Positions 32,670 to 45,242 of a DNA stretch of 64,000 nucleotides are shown one piece after another. This DNA comes from Acholoe squamosa (Eukaryota > Annelida > Polychaeta > Phyllodocida > Polynoidae). The notes beneath the pieces were generated by a model. That model saw only the letters and a program-made list of their open reading frames with translations. It was not told the DNA's origin and made no database searches. Position 1 is the stretch's first letter, and every line of letters begins with the position of its first letter. Made by a program: the position numbers and the translations under genes. The stretch spans positions 6,378,501 to 6,442,500 of the forward strand of contig OX439043.1 in the NCBI GenBank assembly GCA_949317995.1, written 5' to 3'.

Positions 32670-34779
32670 TTACCTGAACCAGTCTGTATCAATTGGTATA
32701 ATAAAACAATTTGGAAAATCTTTTTGGATTGTGTTTTTGAATAATTCTATCTCCAGAATATTAGCGTATTTTGCCCAAAGTTTATTCCAGCAGTTTATTG
32801 CTCTAAATCTGGCTGATTTACCATATACAGGATGTTTGATACAAGTGGTTGGTAAATCCCTATTGTCAATGAGATTAACATTAATTTTTAGATCATAGGC
32901 ATAGTAAATTAGGTGAATATACCCTCTCTCTCTAGGACTTTTGACGTTAGCCCTATCATGAGTTTGTCTTGTGGTCATGCTTGGGTTAGGTCCTAGCCTG
33001 ACATTATATATTATTGCCAACGCCTTGTTTTGAAGGAGCTGCAAGTCTTCTAGTTGCTCCTTACAATAATCATTATAGACTACATCACAATAATCATTAT
33101 GAGGAAGAATGGTGCTGATATAGATGTTTAGAGCAGTATTAACATCTGTATACTTTCTTATTCTAGCTAACTGTATAACCTTGGAGTTTACCCTATCATA
33201 GACAGTACTAATATGCTTATTGAAGGATAGGTTATTATCTAAAATTACACCCAAATATTTGAAGGCTTGTACTTCTTCCAGTTGTACTTCCCTAATATAG
33301 AAATTGGGTTGTATGGCTGGTGGTGGGTCTATAAACATCCATTGTGTTTATTTCTGATTTATCGTAAGACTGTTCATAATACACCAACTTGACAACTTAT
33401 TTAAAGCAACTTGTAGCTCTCTCAGATCAGTGGAGGAAATCACAGCATCATCAGCATAAAGAACTATATTACAGGTCATTTATATCGATAATGAACAAAA
33501 TAGGACCTGCTGTTGAGCCTTGTGGCACTCCATACTTTATAGGCAAGGTCTTAGAAAATTTGTCATTCACACCAACTTCCTGAGTCCTATTTGTCAAGTA
33601 GGACTTAAACCAATCACATGTATTGTCACTAAGTCCATAATCAGATAATTTTTGTGTTAGTATAGGGTGATAGGTATAGTATCAAATGCCTTTTTATAGT
33701 CAATGAAGATAGAGAAGGTAGTCTTCCTATTGTTAAAGTTTTCATTGACCATATCCGAGTAAGCACTGACAGCAGATAATGTAGAGTGATTTTTCCTGAA
33801 ACCATGTTGGGCACAAGTGATATAATTTTTGCCTTCCATAATTTTTAAGCCTTGTAATAACTAATTTTTCAAATATTTTGCCAGGTAGCAGGAGTTGGCT
33901 TATGGGCCTTAGATCGTTCACAGATTTGCTATTGGGTTTCTTTGGTATGGGGGTGACAATGGCATGTTTCCACACATCAGGAAAACTTGCATCTAATAGG
34001 GATTTATTAAAGATCATCCTAAGCTTACTACAGTCTCGGAGTAATAACTGCTTAATGAGTATTCCACATTTGTGATAGCAGATGACTTAGTGACATCAAT
34101 TTCAACAATGGCTTTTTGATCTCATCTTCATCAAACAGAGAAAACAGTAGGTCATGCTTTACACATATTTTTGGTATATTGCTCCTATCAATACCTTGGG
34201 TAAAACATCTGCAAGTTTTTTACACATTTTAGTGAAAAATTCATTGATATAATCAGGGATTTGAGCAGGACCATATTTGTGCCCAGTCTCATCATCAATA
34301 AGTTGATTTGTACAGTCGCCTTTATATTCAGGGAGCAATTTTCTAACACCTCTCCAGAATTCACGAGGATCAGTTTTATGCTTATCCAGTAGCTTGCTCA
34401 GGGTATTCTTTTTATTAACAGCAATAGCAATATCAACTCTCTTGGCAAATGTATCAGCGACAGCCCAGTCACCAGGGTTATTGTACAGCTTGGCTTGTTT
34501 ATAAGCATTGTCATGGAGCCTCATTGCACCTATGATCTCATTTGTTAACCATTCTGGATTATCTATTGACACATATGTCCTCCTCAAGGGGGCTGTGGTA
34601 CTTAATGCTTTAAGGAAATTAACCATATAGATCAAACATAGTCCATTAAGATCTTGGTGATAATTATAGTCAACCCAATTGCTATTGCAAAAGTCATGGT
34701 GAAAGACAGGACCTTGCAACAAGGTCCTGACACAATCAGTGCTGTTCTGGTAATGTCCCACTAAAACAAACCATCCCAT
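32670..34779 (-). pseudogene. Frameshifted LINE (CR1/Jockey-like) ORF2 fragment
   Basis: Pieces in several frames line up in LINE order. 34779-34159: linker region upstream of RT. 34017-33742: RT motifs around IVTPIPKKPN and NDLRPIS. 33839-33657: QHGFRKNHST and FIDYKKAFDTI. 33545-33440: YGVPQGS, then LYADDAV (the catalytic box). 33338-32670: thumb and C-terminus with FKYLGVILDNNLSFNKHI and LQLLQNKALAI. Stops and frame changes separate the pieces, so it is inactive, and the endonuclease is absent or unrecognisable. It would have copied LINE RNA by target-primed reverse transcription. The clade call is tentative. Confidence 0.88.
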
Positions 34780-35197
34780 TTTGACCTGGGGTCTATTGCA
34801 AAGCGACTAACGATTTGGACCTTGTTGAGATTTATACAATCACACTACAATCACGATTGTAGTTTTTCAATTGCACAAATTTTACAGATTCCCAGTCTGG
34901 TTCCCGGACAGGGCCACTGACTATCTACAGGAATAGGAAATAAGTATTGGTGCCATACATTGTTGTACTATTCATATATACATAGTCACCCTCGGGATAG
35001 TCACCCTTTTGTTCTGTATGGTACCTGATATTTGGTGTTCATCTAGAGGGGCAATTTTATACAAGAATCTGAACTTTCTGATCGTATAGGCCTATTTGAT
35101 GATCGAAAGTCATTCTGAAATGGACCCAGGGAGAATATATCTAAATTCAACATTTTACTCCCTGGCTAACCCTTCAAGTTCAAGTGAATGATCATAA

Positions 35198-35585
35198 TTA
35201 AACCCTTTGATGGCCGCTGATGCATTGTCCATTGGTAAACATGATGCCCCAATGAAGTGCTGGTGAGACTGCTCGCCAACACTTCATTAGAGCATCATGC
35301 TGACCCTTCTGGAGTATATGTATCAACCCCGTAGGTTCACCATAATGCTCCAATGAAGTGCTGGTGAGCAGACTCGCCAGCACTTCATTGTCAATGTCAT
35401 GATGCACTCCTGCATTTGCGGACTTCGCAGCATTTCAACACCCTCCATGAGTGCAATAACCCGAATAAAGGGTCGGCATGATGCATGAATGCAGCCCTAG
35501 CAAGTTACTCACCAGGGCTGCATTTATTCATCATGACAACCAATAGGCATGGTGCATTATTGCAAAAGTAGGCCTTAAAGAATAA
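35198..35585. mobile_element. TTAA-family palindromic MITE, longer form
   Basis: Starts ttaaaccctttgatggccgc. The interior includes caatgaagtgctggtgag, cgccagcacttcattgt and caccagggctgcatttat hairpins; the right end is degraded (ggccttaaag). Confidence 0.65.
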
Positions 35586-35919
35586 CTGGTGTTGACTAAG
35601 GGATTTTTCATTTTCATTCATTATCGACAGGGAGGGGGGCTGGATGTTGATCAGTCAGGCTGATTTTGACTACGTCTGAGGGGAGGGGGGCATTATAAAT
35701 TATGGCTCTTGATTTCTTTTCCCTGTAGCTCAGAAAGGGATTTTCTGATCAGTTTTATTTATCCTGGCTTACAATCGGACTTTCACCTCTGTGCACTGTA
35801 GTCCCACTTGGTTCTGGATGCAAAATATTTCTACGCCTCTGAGCAGAAATGAATTTTTTTTCTTGTGTCTGTGTGAAATTCCCTGCCTAAACCCACTCCA
35901 CCTTCCATATACAATGTCT

Positions 35920-36492
35920 ATAGGTTATGATGATGCGCAAATAAAATGCTGGCGATACTACTCACCAGCAGTCATTGGAGCATCATGCCGGGAATGCGTC
36001 AGCCCGATGGGGTCGGCATGAAGCATGAATGGAGCCCTGGAGGGTGTTGCTCCTATTGTAAAAAGAGCTGTGAGTATGTTCCCTCTTTTTTAAACAAGTC
36101 ATGCACTGCTTCACCTAAGTACTTGCACTCACTACATCAGTCTGAAAAGTCACCTGCCTTGTTTAAAATAGAGAGAGCTGCACTACCAGGTACCTACTCA
36201 TGTCACACGCTCTATAGTTTGTTATACTGACTGACTTCTCCCAACTAGGTACCTACTCAAATCCCCCTTTTTCAGCACCGTACTTGAATGTCCACTTGTG
36301 AGCAACAAAAGGGACAAGTTATAGCTACATGAAAAGAAAGGACTGGAAACAAAGGCATTTTTAGCCAGCTCTTCCTTTTACTATAGGAGCAACACCCTCC
36401 TGGTGAGTTACTTGCCATGACTGCATTCATGCAACATCACAACCAATGGGCATGATGCATGAATGCATCAGTGGCCCTTAAAAGGTTTAATG
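35920..36492. mobile_element. TTAA-family MITE containing a nested TIR element
   Basis: The host sequence breaks at gagccctgg (36040) and resumes at tggtgagttacttgcc (36400). Outer text such as ctcaccagcagtcattggag and gcatcagtggcccttaaaag is family-typical. Confidence 0.6.
36039..36400 (+). mobile_element. TIR element, GGAGGGTGTTGCTCC family, nested
   Basis: Starts ggagggtgttgctcctat and ends ataggagcaacaccctcc. CTGG occurs at both edges, a possible target duplication. Confidence 0.8.
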
Positions 36493-36668
36493 AATAATGA
36501 GAAGTAGGTAGGTGAGTAGGTGTATGGTGTGTGGTGGTGGAGTGCTGAAGTGTGTCAGGGTATGAGTCTGTGTGACCCATCCCCCTTACATCATTCTAAT
36601 CCACCCTCCCCCACCCACACACACCCACACACCCACACTTGTACCTTGCGGTCCAGAACAAAATACCT

Positions 36669-36789
36669 ACCGTAGTTGCCCGTTTGAAGCGCCCGGGCGC
36701 TCATTGATTTCAATCCCATTGTAACCCTGGCACTAATATATATGAGACAGCTGCTTATTTCAGACCCCGATGTTTAAATGAGTTAGGAT
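36669..36789. mobile_element. Short MITE of the GGGCGCTCATTGATTTC family
   Basis: Begins taccgtagttgcccgtttga and contains gcccgggcgctcattgattt; the right end is worn. Confidence 0.6.
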
Positions 36790-36824
36790 ACAACATACCT
36801 TAAGGGGTTTAATTACATGACTTC

Positions 36825-37195
36825 TGTGATTTTGCATGCTTTTTCTGGATATTCCTATGCACATACCTGTCGTTATACCACGATTTCTGGCTTACACAGT
36901 GCTTTTTGGGGTCTATTCCCATCCACATATCTGTCGATATTGCACACCCTATAGGCTGTAACATCAATTTTGGAAGGCGTGCGGTTATCAATGTAAGGCG
37001 TGCGGTTATCCATGTAAGGCGTGCGGTTATCCTGGATAACTGCACGCCTTACATTGATAACCTCATGTCCTTACATGTCATATGTTACATGTTAAAACCC
37101 ACGAAATTTTCAAGGCCAGGGCAGGGCTCGAACCTACAGTCTCAGATCCCTAATCCAACTCCCTATGCATTGCGCCACAGGGACTGACGAGAGAA
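36825..37195 (-). mobile_element. tRNA-Arg-like SINE, second copy
   Basis: The minus strand reads gtccctgtggcgcaatgcat, then a B-box-like gttcgagccc. The body has tandem units of ggcgtgcggttatccatgta, a variant of the minisatellite in the 6842 copy, and ends with the tctggatattccta tail in inverse. Confidence 0.7.
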
Positions 37196-37224
37196 GCTTG
37201 GTTAGAACCAAGTCTGGATATGAT

Positions 37225-37740
37225 ACAAAGCCGTGTGCGCTGTCCGCTGCCGGGTGAGGAGGTGTATTTAGTATAGAAACATAACAGTGAGACGCGCTGG
37301 GAGGAGACGCGCTGGCCTAGCGGTTAGCGCCTTGCGCTCAGCCGTGAGAGGTACATGGATCGCGTCCCGGTCTGGGTGCATCTTTTTTCGCCGTGTGCGC
37401 TGTGGCTGTCCGCTGGTGGGCGACGAGGTGTATTATAGACAAACATAGCCATGAGAAGCTTTTTCGCCATGTGCGCTGTAGCTGTCCGCTGCCGGGCGAG
37501 GAGGTATATTATACACAAACATAACAGCGAGACGCAGCTTTTTTCGCCCTGTGCGCTGCCGCTGTCCGCTGCCGGGTGAGGAGGTGTATTATACACAAAC
37601 ATAACAGCGAGACGCATTGAAATCTTTCGCCGTGTGCCGCTGCCAAGCCTAGCCGAGACCGGGGCTGTCGCTGTCCGCTGCCGGGTGCCGAGGTGTATGT
37701 ACCTGTGTACACAAAATGGCTGGCATCGAGTCCCGGGGAG
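37225..37740 (+). repeat. SINE-related tandem array, about 80-bp units
   Basis: Four to five degenerate units containing gctgtccgctgccgggcgag and tattatacacaaacataac. 37308-37380 carries a tRNA-like head (ctagcggttagcgccttgc and gcgtcccgg). Confidence 0.65.
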
Positions 37741-37830
37741 GGGAATAATTTTTGTTTTCAACTTGAATTTATTGGTATAATATTGATTATTTATTGGTTT
37801 CGTGGTATAAAATAAGTAGTCAATGGATCT

Positions 37831-37907
37831 ACTCGTGGGGGTTATTGATGATAATAAGACTCGGCCTACGGCCTCGTCTTATTATCCGTCGATAACCCCC
37901 ACTCGTC
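37831..37907. repeat. Near-perfect hairpin without loop
   Basis: Two 38-nt arms meet at the centre (tcggcctacggcctcg); the left arm contains gggggttattgatgataata. Strong cruciform potential. Confidence 0.8.
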
Positions 37908-37924
37908 ATGAGTTATCCATTGGT

Positions 37925-38165
37925 TACTTGTTCAATATTGCATGGCATGATGCATGCATCAAGACTTTTGTAAGGTGTGCGGTTATCCAAGGATAACAGG
38001 CACCCAGTGCTGTTATCCATGGATAACATACCTCCTTACATGTCATATGTTACATGTTAAAACCTATGAAATTGTAATGGTCAGGGTAGGGGTCGAACCT
38101 GCAGTCTCCTGATCCCAAATCCAACTCCCTATGCATGGCGCTACAGGGACTGACGAGAAATGCTT
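37925..38165 (-). mobile_element. tRNA-Arg-like SINE, third copy
   Basis: Minus-strand gtccctgtagcgccatgcat head, gttcgacccc B box, and a catgttatccatggataaca body. Truncated at the tail. Confidence 0.65.
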
Positions 38166-38289
38166 GGTTAGGACCAGGTCTTGATGTGATACAAAGCCCG
38201 GGGAGGTCACTCACATATAACTAGTATACATTCAAAGTGTGAAAATATCCTGCAGTCTGGGTTGGGACCCCCTCAGCTTTGTCACTGCT

Positions 38290-38600
38290 GATACCATAAC
38301 CGTGACGACTGCGGGACGCGTTCAAACCAAAGCAACGGCTGCCGGGCACTGAGGTGTGTGTAGCAATGGTCTAGTGGTTAGCGCATTGCGCTCAGCTTCT
38401 TAAGGTAGGCGGGACGAGTCCCGGCCGGGCCCACCTTTTTGGCTTCATAGAAGATATGGAGCAGTCAGTAGCATGTCAGTCCCGGTACAGGCATGGAGGT
38501 GAATGATTTTTTTTTAATGAATTTATTGATATTCTATTGATTATCTATTGTTTTCGTGTGATACAATGAGTAGTTAATGGATAATTCATGACTTGTGTGT
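38290..38600 (+). mobile_element. tRNA-derived SINE (GGTCTAGTGGTTAGCGC type)
   Basis: Head at 38365-38430: ggtctagtggttagcgcatt and a gacgagtcccggc B-box-like part. The AT-rich tail at 38500-38590 is the inverse of 6100-6190. Confidence 0.65.
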
Positions 38601-39808
38601 GTTAGAAAAGGATAATATTATTACAGAAAATCACACGCTTTGTAAATTATCCAATAATTACTTGTGCAGATTCCACAAAAACACATAAAAAAGGTGAAAA
38701 ATATTGCAAACCTGTACATATTACACATGGTTGGTAGTGTAATCAATGTTTAAACTGAATTAGTTCTGTTTTTTTATCTCAACTCTTCAATGGCTGCTAA
38801 TGCAGGAGTGCATCATACCCTCACCAACACTTCATTACTGCATCATATGGATTGTTTTTTATACGCAAAGCTTTTTTTCAATCGTTCCACGACATTAAGA
38901 AGTGATAATAAATGTCGATTGATCGGGTTTTGATCTTTGTAGTTAAATTGTACTTTGATGATTCTTAATAATGAGCTATGATATTTACAATGAACTGGCA
39001 AAGTTTTATAATAGATTAACCATATGGGTATTGTACTCTCAACAGGATCAATCATATCTCCAACGAGAATTCACATAAATACACACAAGAAATATTAAAT
39101 TTACAAGTACCAAAGAAAAAAAGATAGTGAGGAAATTTACATATATACAGTTTCAAGTCACAAATAGGTCCAAAATACGCTTTTAGATTACAAACATAAA
39201 ACCAAGAAATTAGTCCCTTTACATGTTATAGAATTCCACAGACAAAAACAGAGGGTTTAGGATTTAGAAGGAGAGCCACCTTATAGACAAAGGTCTCCCA
39301 GGGTTGTATCAATCCTGTATAGGGACCCTTGGGGTTAGGTAATGGGCGCAGACATAGCCCTACCCCCGCAGCAATACACCAGGTGGCTGCAGGTCAGTTA
39401 GGAGGGAGAACGCTTCTGTCTGTGCTCCATCTGGTACTTGTCATGAAGTAAAACCTCATGTGTAAGGTGCACTTGTGTTTAAGCTACATCCTGACTTTGG
39501 CAGAATGCTATATGCTATATTAGCAGTCACACAGATTCCTCTTATAACATATTGGAGTGTTTAAGTCTTGCTTGGATGCACACATACTTAACCTCCAGTC
39601 CCTGGGTGTACATTGGACAGAAGCAAGTGCGTCTATCCCTATGACATCATGAAACCCAAAAGGAGGCCAAACCCCTGATTGTAACACCGTCTACTTGCAA
39701 GTGTAAGGAACTGAATGTTCTCTTACTACCACTGGTGGCTCTGCCAACAACGGCAACCCTTGCTATAGGGCCTGCATGATGCATGAATCTAGCCGGGCGT
39801 GTTACTCA
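38601..39808. other. No supported gene
   Basis: Includes a TTAA-family trace at 38783-38850 (gctgctaatgcaggagtgca) and a 70-codon minus-strand frame (38843-39055) of normal-looking composition that I cannot match to a family. Confidence 0.35.
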
Positions 39809-40410
39809 CCAGGAGCTTAATTCAAAACATCCTGGGATCCCAACCCCAGCATTCTTAGTGTAGGCACATATCATAAGACCTGGCTGGTCTACCCTATGTA
39901 ATGCAGTGGTTGCAGGCCTGTCCAGAATAGCTAGTCCTGGGATCACTTCACTATTCCATTTCCACCACTAAGATCACTGCGATCTTAGTGAAAGAAATGC
40001 ATAGTGGTTTCACCTGAGTACAAGAGCACTAACAGGGAACACTCCTGCTCGAAAGAGTGAATAGCCTGCTGCATACATAAAGAGGGGAGGGAGGACGTTT
40101 GCTGGGTGTCCTTGAGGGCTCTTAGAGCTACTCATGTGTTAAGTGCACTGTAAGGTAATTCTTCCCTTCTCTCTCTTTGTCCTGGGGGGAGGGCACAATG
40201 CTTCTAATAGGCAAGCATAAATCATACATTCATGGGAACAACTCTTGAATACTGTACCGAGAAGAGTGACTCCACAGCTATTCCTTTATTTTTGGACTCT
40301 TATCCCTGTGCCCAGTCAGTACTTCTTGGAATAGTGTAGGAGGGCTGAGGCTAAGATCGATGTGATCTTAGTGCTGGCTAGGATATGTGAACCCAGTCAA
40401 CTCTTAAGAT
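39809..40410 (-). mobile_element. TIR element, short form, copy 3 (truncated)
   Basis: The left edge ccaggagcttaattcaaaac equals the left terminus of copy 1 because the ends are inverted; the interior matches copy 1 in reverse. It stops at ctcttaagat, lacking about 75 bp and the second terminus. Confidence 0.8.
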
Positions 40411-42357
40411 TCATTAGGATGTAAAAACAAAATATTAATTTGTGGAAATGAAATATTAAGTTGCGAAAATAAACATGAATAGAAAAAAGATAAAAAATAA
40501 ATGTTCTTTCCAGAAATCTGTATTACAATCTTACTTGCAGGCACATCCATGCATTATACGTTTTATATAAATACCTTAGTTAAACCTTTTTAATTAAGGA
40601 GGGGGTCTTCAGATTAAACGAAAAAAAAAATTCTATCAAACCTCAGGCTCTGTCCTATCATATCCTGAAGTGAGGTGGCAACAGCCTTTCTCAATGTTAT
40701 GATATGATAGGGTACATTATGTGCAGGTCACACTAAAATTCCTACTGTTTTTTTAGCGCTGTTTCCTAAGCAGTGACTTTTATTGTCAAAGACTTATGCA
40801 CTAGACAAATGCAATCTCTAGAGCTGCCAAACTGCATACATATGTTGAATACAGTCACCTAATGATGAATAGGGCATTGTATTTGCAAGATATGGTTCGG
40901 CATTCCCCAGAAAAAATCTCGAAATCATGGAAAATATAATAAAATTACTGAAAAAATTATGAAAATTAGGCCTATGATTAATCCCACTTTTTTGAGATGA
41001 TATCTTATAAGGGGAACATTTCTGTATCTATGCCTTTTCTGGCACATGAATTAAAAATATCTATCATCAGCATTGTACCAATATCTGCACCCAGGGATAA
41101 ATTACCACTTGTTTCTTGGATAGTTGCTCCGTTGGTGAGATTTTGACTGAACACCGCAAACCTGACCGAATTGCTTATTGTCCCTATGGTAGGCTTTAAA
41201 TGGACATCTGTGCATAAAAAGCCCTAGAAAGATTAGAATAAGACTAAATGCTAATTTTCAGCTGAACATTTCATTCTGTTGGTGGGTTATGTCCAGAAAA
41301 AGTGGTGTTCAGGGCAATTTGTAGAAACTGCAATATTTTGGAAATTACCCTATCTCCGCAAGCAACATTTTCCAAGGTTTTTCTGATTTATACACCATTT
41401 ATGTGGCTAATGTGGTCATATTCATACAAAACTAACCCTACTGTAACAAAAAAATGACTAAAGTGTGATCTGAAATATGAAGGTAAACTGCCCATTCCTC
41501 CTATAGGTCACGGGGAACTAAATCCATTTCCTCTATGTTTTTATAGGGTAACACACAAAAACAGCCGCCTAAAATGTTCGTTGGTAATAATTTCAACCGT
41601 AGCATTACTAAATTATCCCTCATACACAATCTGACAGAATGTTTGATAGGCTTAACCCTTAACATTTTAAATAAACGAATGATATGTGCAGTCACTGCCA
41701 TTCCACCCTATTTTGGGCTTAAAAATCTCCATTGGCCAGATCAACTTTTGCATGCCTCATAAAATCCCCAAGCCCTGGCATAATATTAAAACGCACCTAC
41801 TATTTTATTTATTAACTATTTGGGAACACCTGTGATTTTTCTCATAATTTTACCAAATTTTTTCTATTCCAATTCTAAACCACCTAGCAGCTAGCACACC
41901 GTTAAGTGCAGGCCTGAATACCATATGACTCACGAGAGGGCAGCATTTACTTCCACGTGACCTTAAGTTTCAAGGTCAGGTTTTAATATAAATTCTCCGT
42001 ACAGATGTTGTGGTTACACTCTCCATGCACCCACACTGTCCATATGATGTCATGACCTCAATAAGGCATCTGTGCACGTCATGGCACACATGGACTATGT
42101 CACAGGATGACGTCACAGGACCTCTGGGTAGGTATAAAGATGTGTGTGAGAAAGATTTGCTGTGTACATAGGTATACCGAGGTAGCGGATTATCCCATGG
42201 GCGCCGCCATTGCTGACGATCTTTACAAGCAGTTATCACTGATAGCAGTTATCAGATTCGTACCACACGCCCCTGAGAGGGCCACAGTGAAGAGTTGGTG
42301 TCATTTCTTTGCCTGATAATCAAACCAGTATACCAGTCGGCAAATGAAGAACTCCCT
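40411..42357. other. No supported gene
   Basis: AT-rich; a ctatcatatc/gatatgatag inverted pair at 40658-40710 and small frames only. Around 42040-42130 there are tgatgtcatgacctca and gatgacgtcacagg motifs (CRE-like). Confidence 0.35.
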
Positions 42358-42523
42358 TTTATTTCATGTGAATAACAACTTCCATTAGATATAACCTTGC
42401 AGGGCCGATCGCCACACCCCCTGTGGCGTGACATGTCTCGATCCACACTGCTGGTCACGTGACCAACTTAGACATGGATTCAAGTGAATTTAAGCACTTT
42501 TAAATCAAATGACATGAAATAAA
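42358..42523. mobile_element. MITE with TTTATTTCATGT ends
   Basis: tttatttcatgtgaata at the left and acatgaaataaata at the right are inverted. The interior (gatccacactgctg, gtcacgtga) is shared with 47482-47647 and a split copy at 46950-47250. Confidence 0.65.
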
Positions 42524-42566
42524 TACAGAACTAAACTCCACAGTCATTTAGTTCTGTCTTTACAGG

Positions 42567-42812
42567 TGGCCCCCAAGGGGTAAAAAACGACATGGCGACA
42601 TTTGGCCATCTTTAGGTGACATTTCGACATTGTACCCTCTCAAAAGTGACATGGGACATGTTCAATTCCTAAAAAAGTGGCATGTCATCTGAGGCGTTGA
42701 ATTTTGAGATCTTTAGACATGTTATTCTCCCTAAAACAGTGGCATGTGACCTGAAGCGTTGGATTTTGGCGACATTGTGACATCAGGGGGGGTCCCCTTG
42801 GGGGCCCCATAC
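42567..42812. repeat. GGTCCCC-ended repeat with internal gacat units
   Basis: Bounded by gtggcccccaaggggta and ggggtccccttgggggcc; the interior repeats gtggcatgt-ctgaagcgttgga and gacat motifs. Confidence 0.55.
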
Positions 42813-42847
42813 AGAGCATACCATTCCCCTGAACTCTTGGGTTTAAG

Positions 42848-42960
42848 TTTTAACCCTTTAAGGGCCGCTGATGCATTAATGCATCATACCCATTGGTCGT
42901 CATGATGCACCAATGAGGTGCTGCAGTGGTGAGACTACTTGCCAGGGTAGTACGTGTTAC
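42848..42960. mobile_element. TTAA-family MITE, 3' truncated
   Basis: Starts ttaaccctttaagggccgct and runs to about ttgccagggtagtac, where similarity stops. Confidence 0.7.
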
Positions 42961-43120
42961 CTTTATCGTCCTTTTCAATACCCCCAGCCATCCTTACCTC
43001 CTCATAAACGGTGTAAATGTTTCATGTGTAGAATTAATTACATTCACTTTGTTGAGACCTTTATGTGGGAAATAAACCCCATGTATTGGGTAGCTGTACC
43101 GCATAAAGTGATTCTATAGG

Positions 43121-43277
43121 GTCATTAATACACTGTATAGGGGGGTAACTGATGGCCCTATGTAGGCCGTCATTTTATGTATGTGCTTATTAATACATTC
43201 TCTATGGAGGCGGCCATTTAATCTATAGGGCCATTAATTTAATGTATAGGGGGTAATGGGGAGCCTGTGTAGGCGAC
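43121..43277. repeat. Degenerate tandem units before the CT tract
   Basis: Repeated gtcattaat-aatgtatagggggtaa and taggc-gaccattttgt motifs, period about 100 bp. Confidence 0.45.
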
Positions 43278-43311
43278 CATTTTGTCACCCATCTATGAAT
43301 GCAACAGTTCT

Positions 43312-43549
43312 CTCTGTCTCCCTGTCTCTCTGTCTCTCTCTGTCTGTCTGTCTGTCTCTCTCTCTTCTTTTTCTCTCTCTCAATCTATTTATCTATGTCA
43401 TTTGTGTTCTCTCTCTCTCTCTCTCTCTCTGCCTCTTTTTCTGCCAATCTATATATCTCTGTCATTCCCTCTCTGTGCCTCTTTATCGGTTTCTCTCTGT
43501 TTCTGTCTCTCTTTTTCTCTCTCTCTCAATCTATTCATCTATGTCTCTG

Positions 43550-43600
<51 letters not shown>

Positions 43601-43745
43601 TGTATGTACTGCCAGAAATCACATCAACCCCATAATCATCCTAAAACAACAACCGTTCTCTCTCTGCCTACGTTATTCTTTTCTGTCTCTCTCCCTATCT
43701 CCTCTCTCCCCTTCTCTCTCTCTCACTCTCCCTTTCTCTATTGCA
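43312..43745. repeat. CT-rich microsatellite region with duplicated insert
   Basis: (ctct)n tracts are separated by two copies of a tactgccagaaatcacatca-type sequence at 43607-43660 and 43745-43800. The long open frames here are simple-repeat artefacts. Confidence 0.85.
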
Positions 43746-44484
43746 TGTACTGTCAGAAATCACATCAACCCCATAATAGTTCTATAACCACAACCATCAA
43801 CACTGAGTATTAAAAATCTCAGGGAGTGAAGTTGGAAATGACTTATTGTGAGAAAACACGAACAATTCAAACAAACATGATCATGTCCCAGGTCTCGAAT
43901 CGCTTTGTTTGCCTCCCTGCTATCATCTACCACAGTTATGCCAGGCCTTTGTCCTCTAACATTTTATTTGACAGCAAAGTCTTAATGATTGGCTTTCCAA
44001 ATGTATTGGTGGCCCAAAGAACAATACCTACGGGTGGTGGGGAATTTAGAGTCAGGCAAAACACCACTCTGTGTTTGTCGGGTGCTCAGGGGTCTTTTCA
44101 ACTCGCTTCTCGCGGCACACAGGTTTTCATGACAGTTGCGGGAGAAAACGATGTAACTAAAATGTCATCTGAAAATGAATCGGGCTATAAATAATTATTT
44201 TGTCATTTAATGCATGTGTACATTATCGCCCACTGAGTTAATGGACGCTTGATGTATGGGTAGGAATATTGACATTTATAATTGTGTAGTCTGTGAACAA
44301 AGGCGTAAATGATTGGGCATTATCTAGTACTTGATATGAGGGAACAAACTGATAATGGATACACAGAAGTTAGATTTCCTTTCATTAACCATTAAGGGTT
44401 CCTAATGCATGCGTCACAAAAGTTGACAAAAGAACTATGAGACTGCCTCCCTGTCCCAGCTATGCACAACCATTTTGTCCTAAT

Positions 44485-44718
44485 ACCAGTGTCTGCAGCG
44501 CTGCTCGCATGCAAAGAAGTGGCGCCACCACGTGCCAAAAGCATTGCAACTTCTACCGTTGCAACTCTGTACTTGACACACAACTTCTACTGTTTTCTTA
44601 TTCACTGGGTCACTTTCGCTGGTTGCTATCAGATAGAGTGTGAGTGGCAAACTACAGGAACATCCCATGTGAAAGCGGACAACTTCCGGGGTAGCCGTTT
44701 TGGATAAGTAGTGCAATT
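44485..44718 (-). repeat. 234-bp inverted module, left copy
   Basis: Reverse complement of 46603-46836 with only a few differences. Both copies keep a 78-codon open frame (MHYLSK...CNGRSCNAFGTWWRHFF), but I recognise no family. The differences are transitions at CpG positions (for example cacgtg against cacatg). Confidence 0.85.
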
Positions 44719-45242
44719 ATGTTTGCTTGCCAGCACCTCAATGGTGTATCATGTTGACCCTAAGTTAGGTTATTTCTTATAATAATGCAACTAAACACAC
44801 ATGACACTGTCTGATCTGTAGGGGGTTGTAGTAGCTTATTCTGCTCTGTGTGACCAACATTTATGTGTAAAACAAGCACCGAGTTGCTCACTGTATTCAA
44901 CATACTCACCACAGGATCTAAATATCTTTTAAAAATTGAAAAAGTAGAATTTCTTTCTGACATTTACTAACTTTGGTTTATTTTCTCAAAACACTCAAAT
45001 TGTTTTGAAATCCATTGTGCTTGACTACAGGGTTGGTACCTACCCAGGAAACCTCTGCATTACCACTGATATATACACTTTACATCTTGGAGAGTGTAAT
45101 ACATACAGAAAGGTTAAACTGAATGTATCTAAAATACAGAAGTGAGAGCATTGAATGAAGTAGGGAAAGGAATCTAAGTGCCCTTGTCAGCACAACTCTT
45201 AACACCTTAAGGGCCGCCAATGCATTAACCCTTTCCGGATAG

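Noticed and set aside
38843-39055. 70-codon minus-strand ORF of ordinary composition
   Set aside because: Looks less random than most, but no family match and no splice or promoter context that I can defend.
43256-43813. Ser/Leu-rich ORFs in three frames
   Set aside because: Products of (CT)n simple repeats.
43826-44194. 122-codon plus-strand ORF
   Set aside because: No recognisable domain, no repeat homology, no gene context; could be chance. An exon cannot be excluded.
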